Shown: in pieces, positions 46,490 through 58,647 of the stretch
Position numbering within the stretch: the stretch's first letter is position 1
How the letters are laid out: every line of letters starts with the position of its first letter
Assembly (NCBI GenBank): GCA_948470475.1
Contig: OX419343.1
Span: 4,076,983 to 4,140,982 of the forward strand
From: Galaxea fascicularis
Taxonomy: Eukaryota; Cnidaria; Anthozoa; Scleractinia; Euphylliidae
Direction: 5' to 3'
Length of the DNA stretch: 64,000 nucleotides
The notes under the pieces: model-generated
What the model was told of the DNA's origin: nothing
The model's database searches: none
The model's input: only the letters and a program-made list of their open reading frames with translations
Translations under genes and position numbers: made by a program

Positions 46490-47714
46490 CTGTAAAATAC
46501 AATAAATTAAATTGAAATTATTGTCGAGCAGGAAGTTCTTGACACGCGCTTGCTGTCATCAGGACTCGAAATTGCGACTCACTGGTCGCCAATGTGACCA
46601 GAAATTATTTAGCGCTGGCGACTAGTTTTTGGAATTGTTGGCCAAAATTCTTGATTTGGCAACCAAATCATGATTTTTCTTTCTTGTCGCCAACTGGTAA
46701 ATGGATGAAAAAGTTAATTTCGAGCCCTGGTCATATACTGGGTCATACATGTACTCTAAAAATTCCTGTATGGTTTGTTATGGCTACACTGAGAAAATAT
46801 GATTGAACGCAGAGGTCAAGCGAAAAACCTCTAATATCTGTGGCATTGAATTTGCATAAAAATCATCATGTACCGAACTTAATGCATAAATTATTATTTG
46901 GTATATATGTTTCCTGCAACTGTATTAGGAACGGCTGTGGGACGCCTAATTAAGTTCGACGTCTGAATCAACAGGCGTACTTTTGTCAATTTGGGTCGGT
47001 CCAAATTCGAATTAAGTTCGGCTCATGAAAAGTACGGCGTCTGAACCGGGCCTTATAAGTTGCTACAAGTTTAATTTCTTTCGCTCTTGAGCACGTTATA
47101 AAGCTTAACAGACGTACTTGCATCCGTTATTTAGCATTGTTTTGGTCTAAAAAGGTTTTTTTTCTTTATTATGATCGTAGCCATTGTGAACATGATCATC
47201 TTATGACAAAATGAAACTAAAGAAAATAACGCATCTTAACATACAATGCATATATGCATATAAATCTAGGTTGCCCTTTACATGCGGCCTGTATGTGAAG
47301 ATCATGACAGTGAAGAAGCCTTTAATAAGAATACTCTTTTCACAAGTGTCAACGCTTTTCTGTTCGACGGCAAATCATGACAAACTAGAAGCGAAACTTC
47401 GAAGTCGCTGATATGCTTGTACGTACATAGAAAGGGACTTAACTCTTTACCAACTACGCTCTTGTAACACAAACTTGGCAAAAAGTTGCGGGAAAGTATT
47501 TAAAATAATATGATGTGATTCAAAACTCTGAATTGCTTCATGTTCCGTCGGAGAAGTCTCAGTACTATATCGATTTCCTCGTATCAGTTAATGTTATGCC
47601 TCGTCGAACATAAGCTTAAAATTTCACGGTAAGTTTGAAAGTAATGAAACTAGAAACAGGCTATCAACCACGATTTCTTCACGTTTTGAAAATGAAAACT
47701 TCCTTTTTCTTTAC

Positions 47715-47808
47715 CTTCAGTCAGTCCCTCGATAGGTAGTGCGATATCCTCACGCCACTTCAGCCTCTCAGTTTGTGAAGCGAAACGAACAACAACTTCA
47801 CAACTCCT
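47715..47808 (-). CDS. Gene E exon, resembling the C-terminal end of a PH domain
   Basis: 94 bases between acceptor GGAAACAG and donor GAAG/GTAAAG (starts phase 0, ends phase 1). It encodes RSCEVVVRFASQTERLKWRE then DIALPIEGLTE. The pattern, strand then F-A-S-x-x-E-R-x-x-W as the final helix, is typical of pleckstrin-homology domains, for example in RhoGEFs. Only this fragment of the domain is seen, so the identification is tentative. Confidence 0.4.
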
Positions 47809-49049
47809 CTGTTTCCGAACAGAGTAAAAATTTTCATCCCATAATATTATATTCATGAGGGGAACCCCCTTCGATGCAATTCTTTGAACTTTTAGGCAAA
47901 AGGCACGTGAATCTTATTGTCTCGCAACATCCTTTTAGGTCCGACCGTGAGAAGTTTTTCCTAGAAGCTTAAGTTCCACCATTCCTAACCTCTAGCACAC
48001 AAACTGAAGACAAATTAAACATGGAAAGTCTGTCTTAACAAAGAATTCGTTCGCATCTGAACTCATCCCATAACAGAAAACTGTTTTCTCCGTCCAAATT
48101 CTTTTAATGCTGTTATGATATGCAGCAGTGTCGTCACGCTCAAATTAACTATAACGCTACTTTTCATTTATATCAATCATGGAAACGAACTGAAACTAAG
48201 ATCCGTTGACGTCCATTGCACAGAAAAAGCACGTAGGCGGAAATGTGTGTTAACATGTCTATAACTCCAACGGTGATCAATGTGTTACTTCTTTCTGTTA
48301 CGTTTACTTTTGTTTTTTGCTTTTAAAAACAAAAGCTTGCTTTTTAAAAACAAGACATCAATGGCTTAAACCTGCGCCGGTTTTCCTCTTCCCTCCCTCC
48401 ACCCTAACTCAGTAAGGATGGGGGGAGGGGAGAGGATAGTGTTTGTCGGTTATCGTCTGCCATTTACTGGTTTCATAAGATATGCCTTTCTCAACTAAAG
48501 AAGTGTTGCATGACAATGTATTGCACCCTCAACTGTTATCCACATTCCGCGGTCCACGACTTTCCAAAGAAAGCCTAAATTTCCTCTTCAGTTCACTGAG
48601 ATACGTAACGAGGAACACTGGCTTGTAACGTTTCAGGGATCTTGGGCTGTTTCAGTTTCTTTGTAAATAGAACTGAACTACAAAAATCAATTATGAAAAG
48701 AATAGTTGGGCAGGTTTATACGCCATTTTAAGTCCTTAAATGAAAACTTGTTATACGCATGCGTAAAGAGAATTTGTCTACCAAATTTTTCGACAGTCTC
48801 ATGCTTCGACTTTTTTCCTCACTGAGCATAATTGGAGAAACGAGTGAGTCAAAAAATATCCTTGAGGTTTACGATTCGTATTGCTTTTTTTTCAAACTGA
48901 ATGCAAATGACGGGGCAAACATGGGACTGAACTATAAGCATGCGAAGTTTTACGTAATGCAATTATCATTTGGAGGTTTTATATGGCCTGGTGGCACTAC
49001 TCTACCTATCAGAGCACTACATGATAATTTTATTTAAGACACCACGTAC

Positions 49050-49230
49050 CTAGTAATCGTTCCAGATTCACTAATGTTTGCTTTATGTGCGAATTCTGAA
49101 ACTAAATGTTGTTGTTGTTGTTCACTAGTTTCCCGACCGCTGGACAAAGGGAACGAAGACTTCGGAATGAGTTTACCATGCCTTATAATATGTTCCAGTT
49201 TCCCCACAACAAAGGGTTCTTGTGAGGCAA
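49050..49230 (-). CDS. Gene E candidate exon, unidentified
   Basis: 181 bases from acceptor GTTGTCCGCAG (phase 1) to donor ACTAG/GTACGT (phase 2), encoding a 59-codon stretch beginning ASQEPFVVGKLEHIIRHGKL with a QQQQ run. Both splice sites are good and the composition is protein-like. Its phase does not match the 47.7 kb exon directly, so further exons must lie between if they belong together. A frame near 48,555-48,650 (RYKPVFLVTYLSELKRKF) is a possible missing piece but lacks a clear donor. No domain recognised. Confidence 0.4.
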
Positions 49231-49299
49231 CTGCGGACAACCTAGTGAGTATTAACAATTACTGATATCGTTTTATGCGCTTGGAAAATCGAAAGCGTT

Positions 49300-52080
49300 C
49301 GTTTGGTTAGGCAGTTGTTTTTCACTTGTTTTCCCGTAAAGCCGCTGTAAAGTCCCTGTGACGTCCACCATTGTGTATTAACGCGCTTTGTTCACGGGAG
49401 TATCCGGTGACAAGGTTCTTGAAAGCGGTAGTTCAAAGGGGTTAAAACTAAAGTACAAACAAAGAAAAGAACGTTACAAAGTGAGCTAAAACGGGACGAA
49501 AAACTACATTAATGCGACACTTACATTTGTTAGGAGCTGGGATAAAGTTGCACTGGAGCGGTGACGAACTGTAGAGCGAAATCTGGCTGCCGTAGGGCGA
49601 AACTACATATGTGAAACTGCTTGGAAATGCGAAGCGGAAAATGAAACCGAAAATGATTACACGAGTTTAAATACTAGCGAAGAATTACTCGACTGGCACG
49701 CTAAAATACTTTTCGCATGCAAGACTAACTAGCAAAACTAGCATCTTTGTTTTGGCTTCGTATTGCGTGACGGACATGCGCAGTAGTCTGAAGGGCAAGG
49801 CCGTGTGGAAAAGATTAGCCTTTGTTTTGACGTTGCACGCCGGAATCGCAAGCACGCTCGTAAATTATCCTGTTTGAAAGGCCCATTCTCTCATTTACCG
49901 GGAAAAGAGGTATGATTCTTCACTGATTTATTATTTTGTACTACATTTTGTTACACCGAACTAGTCTCACATGCTCTGTTTGCCTTTATGTTAGTTACCG
50001 ATTACATGTAAATGTCTGTAATTATCCTTTATCACGTTCTCAGTCGTCGGAGACGTTTATTAGCTCTGTCTTGGAGATCTCAAGCGGTTAAATCAGCTTA
50101 GTGTATTGTTTATGTCCTTTTCAGTTCTTACGTGCAATCATCGGTTCATCAATAAATACAGTTTGTTACCATTTTAACGTTTTGGTTTGGTACTCTTGCG
50201 TGACGTAAGATGATCTGTGCGCTACGTAGTATAGGGAGGAAGAGGGAAGAAGAGAGGAGGAAAAGGGAGGAATAGGAGGAAGAGCGAAACAATAGAATTG
50301 TGGGGGAGGTGGTGGAAAACAATAGAATTATAGAGGAGGTGGTGGAAAATATCACTACCACCACCACCTCCACCACAATTCTATTGTTTTCCTCTTCCTC
50401 CTCCTCCTATGTCACTTGAGCTTTACTCCCTCATAACAAACATTTATAGATGGGTTGGTCATTGATCGCGTGTTTCATTTGAGCGCTCCGAACTGCTGTT
50501 GTTGTTATTTCAATGGTAGAGTTGTCCCATGGGCTTTTTTTCTGTTCAAGTTTGTATGCAAATATAGGGTTGAAAGTAGAGTCACTGCATGTTTGCATAA
50601 TTAGTGGCTAACGGAGCGGAAAACATGACAAGTTAGCTAAGAATTTATTCTCTCTCATCACCAAAGCTGAGAAGTCAGATTAGTATCGAGATTAAGACAT
50701 ATGATTGAGATAGAAGAGAACCCGGTTTTGTAACAAACAGTCGGGATTGAAATAGAGAGTTTAATTTCAGTGTATGTTTTCCTTATGTTAACGGAACAAC
50801 CGCTTGACAAGAGAACAGTCATAACTAAGCGGTTTACACAACTCCTTGTGTTTGTGCATTCACCGTGACAGCGGAGTGACTAGTACGTGCGTGGGGTTGA
50901 GGTGATAATACAAGCGTGGGTTATGATCCCACCCTCTTTGTGTCTGTGCAGTCACCGCGACGATACACGCGTGGGGTTAAGGTCCGAGCCTCTCAATGAA
51001 TGCTTATTCATGACGTCACCGCAAATTGATGAGATTCCACCGCAAAAAAGGGGCCTTACCGGTGCGCTCCACACTACAAGCATACACAATCAGGGAAAAA
51101 ATACAAAAGATACTAACGAACGGGCATTTAGTCCTTTACAGTTCCCGGCTTCACTAATAAACTCTCGCCTCTAAAAAGTCCCCGCTTGATTAAATATATT
51201 ATATTAACTCCCCTCTCTTCCAAAAAAGCCCTTTTCTCAAAGTGATGTAGGTCCCTCCGTTTCAGGTCTTTCAGAAAGACAAAGCTACTCTTCTCTGTTT
51301 TTGTTTACACTTTAATTTTGCCATGGCAAGAAGTAAATGGAACTCACCAGCTACAGCATGCTTTTTAAGTGGTTAATTTACAATTTCTCCGCCAGCAAAA
51401 GAATAATTTTCCTAATATCACATCTAAGAAACAGATACGCACGCCAGTACACAGAATAGTCTGGACCGAGCATCTCAACGTAACTTCCGCTATCACGTGA
51501 CAGGCTTGGCAGGCCCTGCACAATTTTGCCGCCAACACCTTCCAAAAGAAACGCACATTCTGTATAAGTCGAGTAAACCGTAATCTGTTAAACGTAAAAT
51601 TAGGAGCAGAGTAGAAGGCTGCCTTGGCGGACTAGCCAGCAGTGCAGCCGAGTTAATGGTCTACCGTTCGCTGCGAAAACAAAATACGTCCAGAACCATG
51701 CGAGTGCCGTTGATTCCGAGTGCTCGCGGTCCAGAAAATTCCTAAAAGGAAGGAGACGGAATATGCTAACAAAAAGAAAAAGTACCCAGTCATTTCTCTG
51801 CAGTTAAATTGCGGTGGCGCACAGGAAACAAGCCCAAGCTGAGGTAAAATGTAGAACAAACTGAAGTTGACTAATTCAACATTTGTGATAGTGTTCACTC
51901 CACTAATTTGGTTAATAATTCGCTAAAGTCAAGCTGGGAACTAATTGCATTGGTAATATTTGCATACATTGTACAAAATTCTTCTCTTGATTTTACGCAC
52001 ATTACAGTTTTGCAAAATTTACAATCGGTTTCGGTTAAAATCTCTTACATAGTAATAAGAACACATTTGCAACACACTAC
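49300..52080. other. Probable intergenic region
   Basis: A possible 5' non-coding exon on the minus strand ends near 49,520 (ACAAAT/GTAAGTG) and could head gene E. The rest has no recognisable gene. Two diverged copies of a ~105-base unit (TTTGTG...GTGCGTGGGGTTGAGG / ACGCGTGGGGTTAAGG) lie at about 50,845-50,990. Confidence 0.4.
50235..50412. repeat. Purine/pyrimidine palindrome
   Basis: GGAGGAAGAG...CAATAGAATTGTGGGGGAGG is followed within 60 bases by its complement (CCACCACAATTCTATTG... CCTCTTCCTCC), and the left arm itself repeats CAATAGAATT(G/A)T. It forms a long hairpin of homopurine/homopyrimidine arms, also triplex-prone. Non-coding. Confidence 0.8.
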
Positions 52081-52091
52081 TGTTACTCATT

Positions 52092-52262
52092 TCATTTCAA
52101 GTACAGATGCTTGGTCAGTGTGTGTGTCGGAGCTGGGACTTGCACAGGATACCCCATCTTAGGTACCCTGTTCTGATAGTCGACCACAAGCCTGGTGACG
52201 TCTGTCAAAATGTCCAGCAAGTGATGGCGATCATGATAATCTCTGATAACTTTAACCAAGGC
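52092..52262 (-). pseudogene. Caspase B, last exon (p10 C-terminus)
   Basis: Acceptor TCTCAATCAG then phase 0 ALVKVIRDYHDRHHLLDILT, VTRLVV and THTLTKHLYLK before TGA. It corresponds to the last exon of caspase A with the same intron phase and position. The exon itself is intact; it is labelled a pseudogene because of the stop codon in the previous exon. Confidence 0.75.
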
Positions 52263-52377
52263 CTGATTGAGAGTCACAAAATATACATATATCAAACTCT
52301 TTGAAAATTTGTTTACCTTGGTGTATCAAACGAAAACGACACCACGAACCAGTAAGAACCCGAAGATTGTTGAAAGT

Positions 52378-52520
52378 CAAATCAAATGAGGTTTGATCGT
52401 CGCTGTTGTGATCGCAATTTTTACAATTGCGCAAAGAAGCCCAGGCTTCTTTACCCAATTGTAAAAATTGCGATCACAACTGCGACGATCATTCTTCATT
52501 TGATTTCATATCCGCAGTTC
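52378..52520. mobile_element. Head-to-head pair of SINE tails
   Basis: Two tails of the tRNA-derived SINE family face each other (CAATTTTTACAATTGCGCAA / AATTGTAAAAATTGCGATCA), meeting at GAAGCCCAGGCTTC, about 60 bases per arm and nearly perfect. It lies in the intron between the last two exons of caspase B, so the pre-mRNA would contain a strong hairpin. Confidence 0.8.
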
Positions 52521-53042
52521 ACATATAATTTCATTCATATGCATCATTAAATTATTGATAGTGTAAGACCAGTGCAGAGCCTGATGCAAAATCAAGATGT
52601 CTGTTGGTTATGCCCCTAACTACTCAAAGGGCAAATACCGACACAAGCCGGTTACCAGTTAAAAAGTTCTGTAAAATATGTATTGAGACCAGAAATGTAC
52701 GATCAACGCAAAGCATGCGAGATAATCTAACAGCACTCACATGCGTCTAGTGTTCAGTAACGGTTTTTTTCATTTCGTTTTGTTTGTTGTTTGGTTCGTG
52801 CGAGTCTGTAATAAGATTTTTATCGGCCATTCATTTTCGTTTGGGAGCTAGATGAACACATGTTGTCACTTTGACATTTGACATTTATCCGGTGCGTTTT
52901 TAATCGCTTTGATCCAGAGTTTAATTTATTCAGTCCAAAGCACATGCAAGTCCCTCCAAGTCCATCCAAGGCCTCTCTTACGTTACCTTAGACTATCACT
53001 TTCGTCATAACACAATTAGAAAAGAGAAAAACGTTAACATAC

Positions 53043-53677
53043 CTGTATGAAAAAGGTACCAGACTCCGGAGAGCGAAAGGCCACGTAACCTGGCACGGTC
53101 GCAAATGCCAACAGGAATTCAGCCTCTGGAGGAAACACACTTCTTGGAAGGTTTGAGTCAGGGGAGAATGGGCAAGCGTACGATTGGTAGTCGGCTGGAG
53201 ATAGCTTAAACCCTGCACGTGGTGTGTTTATGCTGCTGATTGGGGGAGATGGATATGTTTCAGTAGGGTGCCTGATGGAGCCTCTGCAAGTCTGAATGAT
53301 AAACACTTTGGGCTTTCCTTCCAATGATTGGCACTTGTTTGCTTGAAACTCGACCATCAGATTCCTGACAGTGGTTTCTCTTCCATCCACGCCCAGAATG
53401 GAATCTCCATCTCCACCGTGAGACATCACAATCATGAAAAACGCGTCATAATTGTGGTAATTTTTGCTTCCGTGCTCCTCGGCCAATTTCTCTATTTCAT
53501 GTTTATCCAAATCTCTACGGATAATCACTTTGAATTGAAGAGTATCGAACAGACTTTTGAGGTTTCTTTCGTCTTATTCAGCTCCTTTGCGATCACGCAC
53601 GTTATTTATGATCAGACAATATCCACGTAGTCGATTGTTCGGATTCACCAGCTTGTAGCGGCTCAGCTGAAGTGGAT
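53043..53677 (-). pseudogene. Caspase B, main p20/p10 exon with in-frame TAA
   Basis: Starts phase 1 after AATTCCCAG, ends phase 0 at CATACAG/GTATG. It reads DPLQLSRYKLVNP, GYCLIINNV, then GAE-stop-DERNL, then DAFFMIVMSHGG (catalytic His), KPKVFIIQTCRG (catalytic Cys), a longer linker with SPDSN, and EAEFLLAFATVPGYVAFR. The stop (TAA, 53,576-53,574) aligns with Phe of GAEFDEKEL in caspase A. No ATG follows before the catalytic region, so the remaining frame cannot start normally. It is a recent pseudogene, a nonsense allele or a sequence error: everything else, including both catalytic residues and the splice sites, is intact. Confidence 0.75.
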
Positions 53678-54459
53678 CTGGGAATTAAGATAAAAATTAA
53701 ATTAAACGCACTCTGCTTTGAAATCTAACTGAGTGATAAGGTTACCATTGACCGTTGCAAAATAAAACTAATTAAAGCAAGTTTAAAGCAAATCAAAACT
53801 AAAACTACTGGCGCCAAGCGCTGGCAAATGCACTGAGCAGGTTACGATTGATTAAGGCTTTGTTTCTCATCGGTTTAGAAAGTGCACGTGCGTATTTTTG
53901 CAGCCAATCACAGAGCTCAGCAACAAAAAACAAAAGCGAACACGAATTCAAAACCAAGTGAGCAATCGTTCAGACTCAACACAACAAATTCTTAAAATGC
54001 GATTCTCGTGCTTCATGGATTCTCTCTGGAAACGTAAACGGCATTCTTAAAAACCCGTCTCCACGGTTTTGAATGTGTTTGTTTCTGCCGTTTGTGGTAA
54101 AAGAGAATCTAGATTTTCAGTTATCGTATTGCTTATTCGGCCCCTCTCCTCAAGAATTCAGTGATAGCAACAAGACCGACAAACCTACGATTTTAAAGGA
54201 TACACGCTTTTACGATAATCTGACCATATGGTGTCTCTAGTGATGTGTGTCGACTTTTAGGCTGTCTTTGTTTTTGTTAATTAGAAGCACCTTTTGCATA
54301 AACTAACATCCCAAGAACTCACTGCTCGGTAGCTGTACTCTGGATGTTTAACCTCAGACTCAGTAACACCCAACGATCTGATTCAAAAATTAAATTGACA
54401 ACTTTTGCAAAAAGTTAAAATTTGCGGTGAGTGGACAACTTTAATTTTCCATATCATAC

Positions 54460-54504
54460 CTGGGACGATAGAGGCTTCATCACGAGGAGTTTCTGGTGTC
54501 GCAC
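54460..54504 (-). pseudogene. Caspase B linker mini-exon
   Basis: 45 bases, phase 1-1, acceptor CTTTTAAAG and donor CCAG/GTATGA, encoding GATPETPRDEASIVP. It joins in frame to the p20 exon (G/AT giving Asp). No further 5' coding exon is evident before the end of caspase C at 55,161, about 650 bases away. A donor-like CAA/GTAAGTG near 54,690 could end a non-coding first exon. Confidence 0.5.
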
Positions 54505-55160
54505 CTTTAAAAGAAAAGATATACTTATCTTGGTTGCCACAGGTCTACACTCAATAGCTATTCACTAAAAACAAGATACCATCCATGAACGACTGCTTGT
54601 GAAGGTACATCATTTCAAAGCAAATAGCTGCAATCCAGTAGTGATCCCACAGTATACTTAACCAGCTACATTTGTAACACTCTCACTTACTTGTACAATC
54701 GTACTTAATCAAATTATGATCATGGCGTAATTTCAAGGTCAACAGACTTATGAATGCCTTGTTTCCTCAAATAATAACCGACAATAACAACTGATAGTGT
54801 GAGTAACTTCCTCAATTAAAGAGTCAGAATATGTCCCTCCATGTTTTTCAGTAAAATTTCCAAGTTTGGCAGAAAAGCGATTGAGAGAACAAGCGTGTGG
54901 TTGATTTAGCCATCTGTTCTCGATTGATACCCTACCGAATTAGGCGTACAGCGTTAACCCTCTCAATAGCTCAAGTCTAAGGTGCTCGGCAGCTTATTAT
55001 CATACTATCAAGCTGTACCTCTTGATTAAGTTTGGTCTGATAATGGACACATTTACTTGTCAAGGGAATTTATTTCGTTCTCTGGACTCTCGATTTCCTG
55101 AGCGAGTCTGATAGAAGTGAAGGATAAGATCAGTGACCAATACACATGTACAATTGATGA

Positions 55161-55313
55161 CTATGACTTCTTACCAAGGCGCACTTTGTGTCTCAGTGTA
55201 TGGGTGAGGTAAGGCACTTGACCGCCATTCTCTTTCATCCATTCGTTAACTTTTGTCAGCATCTCCAGCAAATGAAAGACGTCTTTGTATTTTTTGACAA
55301 CCTTCTTAAAAAC
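55161..55313 (-). CDS. Caspase C, last exon (p10 C-terminus)
   Basis: Acceptor CTAACAG, phase 0, encoding VFKKVVKKYKDVFHLLEML, VNEWMKENGG, then LTHTLRHKVRLGKKS and TAG. It fits the caspase small-subunit end (LLEMLTKVN, THTL) and shares the intron position of A and B. The exon has no ATG. An opposite-strand open frame over the same bases is a shadow. Confidence 0.75.
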   Translation of the reverse strand, partial: VFKKVVKKYKDVFHLLEMLTKVNEWMKENGGQVPYLTHTLRHKVRLGKKS

Positions 55314-55900
55314 CTGTTAGAAGTTGAGCGCAAAGAAATTCTGCCTCAAAGTCATATGGTTAAATGGTTCTAAAAAACGACAAAAGCAAAGTTTGTCGCC
55401 GCTCTTTTTTAACCTTCACTTTGGTGGAGATACTTCGCTTTGATATTTAACTTCAACCCTCCTTGTGCAGTGTCTCATGCTTCCAAACACGACTCACAGT
55501 TCCACAACTCAGTATTTTAAGCTGTTGTAAAACAATTTATTACTATACAATCAATAGGTAACGGAACCTTTGCTTTAAATTTTGAAGCAAACTGCAACCA
55601 GTTGAAAAATTGGTGAGACACTATATCAAAACAGCTTTTCTGTCTTAAAATCGCAAAAAGAAAGACCTCTTTTATTAAATTTCACTTAAAGCCTTCCCCA
55701 GCAGTAGAAAGCCGTTCCTTATTTTCATTTCGGAGGGGCAGTAAAGTCGTTTCAAGTCTAAAACAAAGGCATGCAATTTTCCAAAATCCTACAGCTTCTT
55801 TGTTTTCTTTTTAGAAAGTTAGAAACTCTCAATCTCATTTTTCCGGGTTCACTTGGTTTCGCAACGGAATATCTCAATGTTATACCAATAAAATTCTAAC

Positions 55901-56484
55901 CTGGACGAACAAATGCTTTGGCGATTGTTGCAATTGTCCTTCAACAATTGACGAAGTCGCATAAACTAACAGAAAATCGGCTTCTTCGGGGCAGGCATCA
56001 ATTTTGTGTTTAACTCCATGGGAAGGTAACGGTCCAGTTTTGTCGGTAGAGTAGCATGCCTGCATTGAACTGTCATGGCTCTCCATTGATCCAGCTGCCG
56101 GCAACATTGTGAACCGCAGAACGAAAAACAATTTGGGTTTGTTTTTTAACAAAGGACAGTTAGAAGCTTTGAACTCAGACATCACTTCTTCAACGCTTGC
56201 TTTTCTTCCTTTTACACCAGTAATTTCGTGGTCATGGTTGCCAAATGATATTACAATGCACACAAACCAGTCGCATCCAGTGGGAACCTTTTTTGCCAAT
56301 TCTTCAGCTACTTCATAGATCTGGGCCCTCGTAAGACACTCGTAAGACTGCACTTCAAACGCAAGAGAGCTGAAAAGTTTTGTAAGTTGCTTTTCAGACT
56401 TCGGCAAGTTTGGAGCGTTGTTAATAATGAGACATAATCCAACAGGGGGACTGTTCGCCCGGTAGAAGCCAAGATCAGGTGGCT
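55901..56484 (-). CDS. Caspase C, main exon: catalytically dead caspase homolog
   Basis: 584 bases, the same length as in caspase A, phase 1 in (AACTTACAG) and phase 0 out (CCAG/GTTAGA). The fold is recognisable: PVGLCLIINNAP, DWFVCIVISFGN, KGRKASVEEVMSEFKASNCP, NKPKLFFVLRFTM, EEADFLLVYAT. The catalytic His of SHGG is Phe in SFGN, and the QTCRG block is LRFTM, so Cys is gone. The APGYxxWR substrate-pocket segment is also lost (SSIVEGQL). The frame is open throughout, so the protein appears maintained. By analogy with FLIP-type pseudo-caspases it could regulate active caspases; this is inference. Confidence 0.75.
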
Positions 56485-56574
56485 CTGTAAGTTAGATGGA
56501 CAATAATTGTGGAATCAGTTGATACGATACACATTTTTTCAGCTAAAATTTTTAAAGTTGCGGTTCTGACAAAC

Positions 56575-56646
56575 CTGTTGGTATTTGACCATCTTGCAAA
56601 TGCTCTGTTTCGCTGCTGTTGGGGTCAGGAAAAAGCTTGAAATACT
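56575..56646 (-). CDS. Caspase C upstream mini-exon
   Basis: 72 bases, phase 1-1, acceptor TTTCTTTTAG and donor ACAG/GTTTGT, encoding YFKLFPDPNSSETEHLQDGQ then IPT. It joins the p20 exon as G/AG. It lies 90 bases upstream of that exon. Polar linker character, no domain. Confidence 0.6.
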
Positions 56647-56649
56647 CTA

Positions 56650-58640
56650 AAAGAAAGAATTAGCTTATCTTAGACAACGTATTATGAAGTGATATGTACA
56701 GAGTAAAGAATACGCCAGCTTGAGTGTTATAGAGGATACAATTTCACTCCCCCGGCTTCATTTTTTTGCTTTTAAAGTCAGAATTTGATCTGAATCTGTT
56801 CTCAAAACATTCGCGTCCTAAGACGTTAAGGTGGGTAACACAGGTTTCAGCACTTTCAAGCACGTATACTTTGATAACACGATATTGGTATCAGTGATTC
56901 CCAATCACTGGTGAATAAGTTACGGCGATTTTCATCACATATCACGTAAAAGGTACCATAGCATCAGGATAATGTGTTAAAATACCTGTAATTTACCATA
57001 AGTGATAATTACTCGAAAATTTACCTACTAACATACAGCTTTGTGCAAAGTTTCAAAAATTCCGTAGGAGCTTATTCCAAGCCACTTTAAATTTAGGATA
57101 TATTATAGATGTTGTCAAATTTTTTGGAGCTGGGTGTATCTAACTGAATATTCAATACCTGCACGTATGGCGCGGCCAACTTCAACCAGCCAGCATGTCT
57201 GACTCATTTCCCTGGGTAACAATTCCATTGATGAAGACGTTTTTTGATTGCAAGCTGAAAGACGCCAGAATCACAACTTGTATTATTAACTGTACCAATT
57301 TCACACTACCTGCCACGATTAACTTTCATTATTACAGAGTACAGGTATTACAGATTTGTTGCTGTTATTCATCTAGCTGTCCCAAATAAGCTTAAATAGT
57401 GAATTCTTAGGAATAGATTTTATAGCTAAATAAAAGATCACCCACCGTATATCACCCAATTATCCCCTATAGAAGCTACCAAGGAATTAATGAATTCTCC
57501 TGATTATTTTGTACATAACGAATTGACGAAGTTCATTCTATTTTGTTTAGATTCGCGTGATATCTTTTATTTGTATTTTTCCTCTTATTACATTGTTCTT
57601 GTTGAGATACGTGCTTTAGCAATAGTATATGAAGTTATGGTCATGCAAATAAAGCATCTGATTGGCTAGTTATACTCTTTGATTTCAGCCGCAGACGCAA
57701 AAGAAGATGCTCTGAAAACACTGAATGAAAACGGAATGACGTGGGTTGTATTAGTTCTTAGGGGTTGGGTTGGAGGACCTTGTGTCATATTGTAACTTGC
57801 CCACCCATGGGCGAATCATTAAATCAGTTGAATAAATCAACAATAGACACAACAATCTAACATTGGCAGCTGGTGAAAAACTTTCTTTAATATCCTTTGG
57901 TGCTGCTACCGTTGTTGGTGGTGGTGCTGTTTAATACGAAGTAGAAACTGCCTGCGGAGAAGTCAGAGTCTGAGAATGAAACTACGCAGTGCGATCTTTC
58001 AACTGGAGGCGAAGTGTCCTTGTTCAGGTGTAAGCGGGTTTGCAGTTCTCAGTTCATAACCTAAGCAAAGTGTCTGTAACTAAGAACGGTGGTTTAAACC
58101 CGAAATTGTTTGACCGGGTTGATACATCTTTTTGACTTAGCGGGGCCGGGTACTCCGGATTTCATGTAACGGGAATGATGGAAGCATTTTTTTGGGTTTG
58201 AAATTTTCGATTCCGGGATATTTTTGGGGGTGGAAGATTTGGTAAGCATTTTTTGCGTGCCTTGACTTAAGTTAAGATATTTTTGTGCGTATTCAAAACA
58301 ATCCGAAGATTGGTGGTAGTATCCCGGTGGTAGTATCCCGGGGTTAGTACCCGTGTATCCTGCCACGTAGTTCTGCGAATAAAGCGCAATCTTTTCTGGA
58401 AATTTTTAAGGCTCGGAGATTTGGCATGGGATTTTTCGGGTGTTAATTTTTGCCCCCATTCAATCATCCCCGTCACTTGAAATCCTGAGTGAAAAACAAT
58501 GACTGGGGCAATTTGAATGTGTAGAGGTTTCAGACTGTGGATTTAAATCGAACGTGATTTAGCATTGTCTGTACTCTTATCGCGGCAACGATATTCGTCA
58601 TCACAGTGGTCAAAATGTTGTGGACTCACGAGGCGCACAG
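56650..58640. other. Non-coding stretch with repeats
   Basis: Probable intron of caspase C. At about 58,130-58,480 there is a repeat-family fragment with GGTGGTAGTATCCCG in tandem (58,311-58,345) and TTCCGGGATATTTTTGGGGG text. Minus-strand open frames over it are repeat-derived. Confidence 0.4.
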
Positions 58641-58647
58641 TGCCCCG

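Noticed and set aside
55188..55373. Plus ORF over the caspase C last exon
   Set aside because: Opposite-strand shadow of a recognisable caspase small-subunit exon.
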